The position numbers were made by a program, and so were the translations under genes. Positions 62,878 through 64,000 of a stretch of 64,000 nucleotides of DNA are shown one piece after another. Every line of letters begins with the position of its first letter. Position 1 is the stretch's first letter. Location of the stretch: the NCBI GenBank assembly GCA_903873715.1, contig CAIQPS010000030.1, forward strand, positions 1-64,000. Reading direction: 5' to 3'. The notes under the pieces were generated by a model. It saw only the letters and a list, made by a program, of their open reading frames with translations. It made no database searches and was not told the origin of the DNA. Source of the DNA: an uncultured Actinomycetes bacterium. GTDB taxonomy: Bacteria; Actinomycetota; Thermoleophilia; RBG-16-64-13.

Positions 62878-63485
62878 GCAACCTGTCGGGAGACACCATC
62901 TCCAGGCTCATCGTCATCTCCGGTCCGTCCGGCGCGGGCAAAGGCACGCTCATCCGGCAAGTGCTCCCCCGTTTCCCTGAGCTCATCTGTTCCATCTCGG
63001 CCACCACACGCGAGCCGCGGGAGGGGGAGGAGGACGGCCGCGACTACTTCTTCGTCACGGCCGAGCAGTTCCAGCGTGACGTTGACGCCGGCGAGTTCCT
63101 GGAATGGGCGCGCTTCGCCGGCCACTTCTACGGGACGCCCAAGCGGTTCGTGGAGGAACAATTGGCCGCCGGCCGCGACGTCATCCTCGAGATCGAACTG
63201 GAGGGGGCGCGCCAGGTCCTGGAGAACCGGCCGGACGCTCTCATGATCTTCATCACCCCGCCGTCGTTCGAAGAACTCCGTCGCCGGCTCGAGGCTCGAA
63301 AGACCGAGGATAGGGCCGCCATCGAGCGCCGTTTGGCCAGAGGGAAGGAAGAGATGGAGGCGGTGTTGAACAAGGTGTGGCAAGCTCCCCGGCAATTCGA
63401 CTATGTTATAGTTAATGAACGCATCAGTGAGGCGAGCGACGAACTCGCCCGAGTACTCCAAATGACCAAGGAAGAGAATGGATAA
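62874..63485 (+). CDS. gmk: Guanylate kinase
   Basis: RLIVISGPSGAGKGTLIRQVLPRFPELICSISATTREPREGEEDGRDYFFVT; start uncertain (CTG 62874 or 62883). Confidence 0.93.
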   Translation: MSNLSGDTISRLIVISGPSGAGKGTLIRQVLPRFPELICSISATTREPREGEEDGRDYFFVTAEQFQRDVDAGEFLEWARFAGHFYGTPKRFVEEQLAAGRDVILEIELEGARQVLENRPDALMIFITPPSFEELRRRLEARKTEDRAAIERRLARGKEEMEAVLNKVWQAPRQFDYVIVNERISEASDELARVLQMTKEENG

Positions 63486-63747
63486 GCCGACTGTCGACGA
63501 GGTCCTCGAAGGTCTGTCCGCGGCCCGCGAGCCCGAGACCGAAGAGCCCAACCGCTACACCGCCGTCATGGTGACGTCCAGGCGCGCCCGCCAGATCAAC
63601 TCGTACTACCACAGCCTCGGCGAGGGTGGTGGCCTCGACGCGTTCGCTCCTCCGCCGGTCGCCAACTTCACCAAGAACTATCTGAGCATCTCCATGGCCG
63701 AAGCGGCCAGAGGCGAGATCTCTTACAAGCTGCGCACGAACCGGTAG
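63478..63747 (+). CDS. rpoZ: DNA-directed RNA polymerase omega subunit
   Basis: MDKPTVDEVLEGLSAA...NRYTAVMVTSRRARQINSYYHSLGEG; position between gmk and coaBC. Confidence 0.88.
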   Translation: MDKPTVDEVLEGLSAAREPETEEPNRYTAVMVTSRRARQINSYYHSLGEGGGLDAFAPPPVANFTKNYLSISMAEAARGEISYKLRTNR

Positions 63748-63768
63748 CCGCCGGAAGGAGCGCTCCAC

Positions 63769-64000
63769 ATGGCCGATCAGCCCGTCGTCCTCCTTGGGGT
63801 AACGGGGGGAATCGCCGCTTATAAAGCCGCCGAACTCCTGCGAGGCCTGCAGAAGGCCAACATGGACGTTCGCGTGGTCATGACCAAAGCTGCCACCCGT
63901 TTCGTGGGCCCCATGACGTTCGAGACGCTGTCCACGCACGCCGTGCGGCTGGACGAGATCAGCGAACTCACCGCCGACTCGCGGATCACCCACATCGACG
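63769..64000 (+). CDS. coaBC: Phosphopantothenoylcysteine decarboxylase/ligase (3' truncated by window edge)
   Basis: MADQPVVLLGVTGGIAAYKAAELLRGLQKANMDVRVVMTKAATRFVGPMTFETLS. Confidence 0.92.
   Translation, partial: MADQPVVLLGVTGGIAAYKAAELLRGLQKANMDVRVVMTKAATRFVGPMTFETLSTHAVRLDEISELTADSRITHID

Overview
High-GC bacterial chromosome segment, most likely from an anaerobic or facultatively anaerobic actinobacterium. It starts inside a division cluster (ftsZ-pgeF-yggS-sepF-proC-like-divIVA-yggU-dksA-lspA-rluD). It then carries a pyrimidine locus split in two: pyrR-pyrB-[PFOR, ygjP]-pyrC-carA at 9.6-18.5 kb, and carB-pyrK-pyrD-mihF-gmk-rpoZ-coaBC at 57-64 kb. About 38.6 kb lies between carA and carB, including a long one-strand catabolic operon (hydantoinase A/B, RidA, a variant MBL protein, a three-subunit molybdenum hydroxylase, a RutB-like amidase, a class II aldolase). 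Best observations: (1) a BCP-type peroxiredoxin directly after carA with an in-frame UGA exactly at the peroxidatic Cys (PxxxTxxU), followed by a perfect bSECIS-like hairpin, so a likely selenoprotein that gene callers will truncate; (2) three ungapped 30-nt PyrR-binding hairpins upstream of pyrB, pyrC and carB, with a covarying base pair and overlap with the ribosome-binding site; (3) a candidate structured RNA leader before pckG; (4) a perfect operator-like palindrome overlapping a near-consensus PFOR promoter; (5) a possibly undescribed N-heterocycle degradation operon. All calls come from reading the sequence and supplied ORFs; no database search was run.
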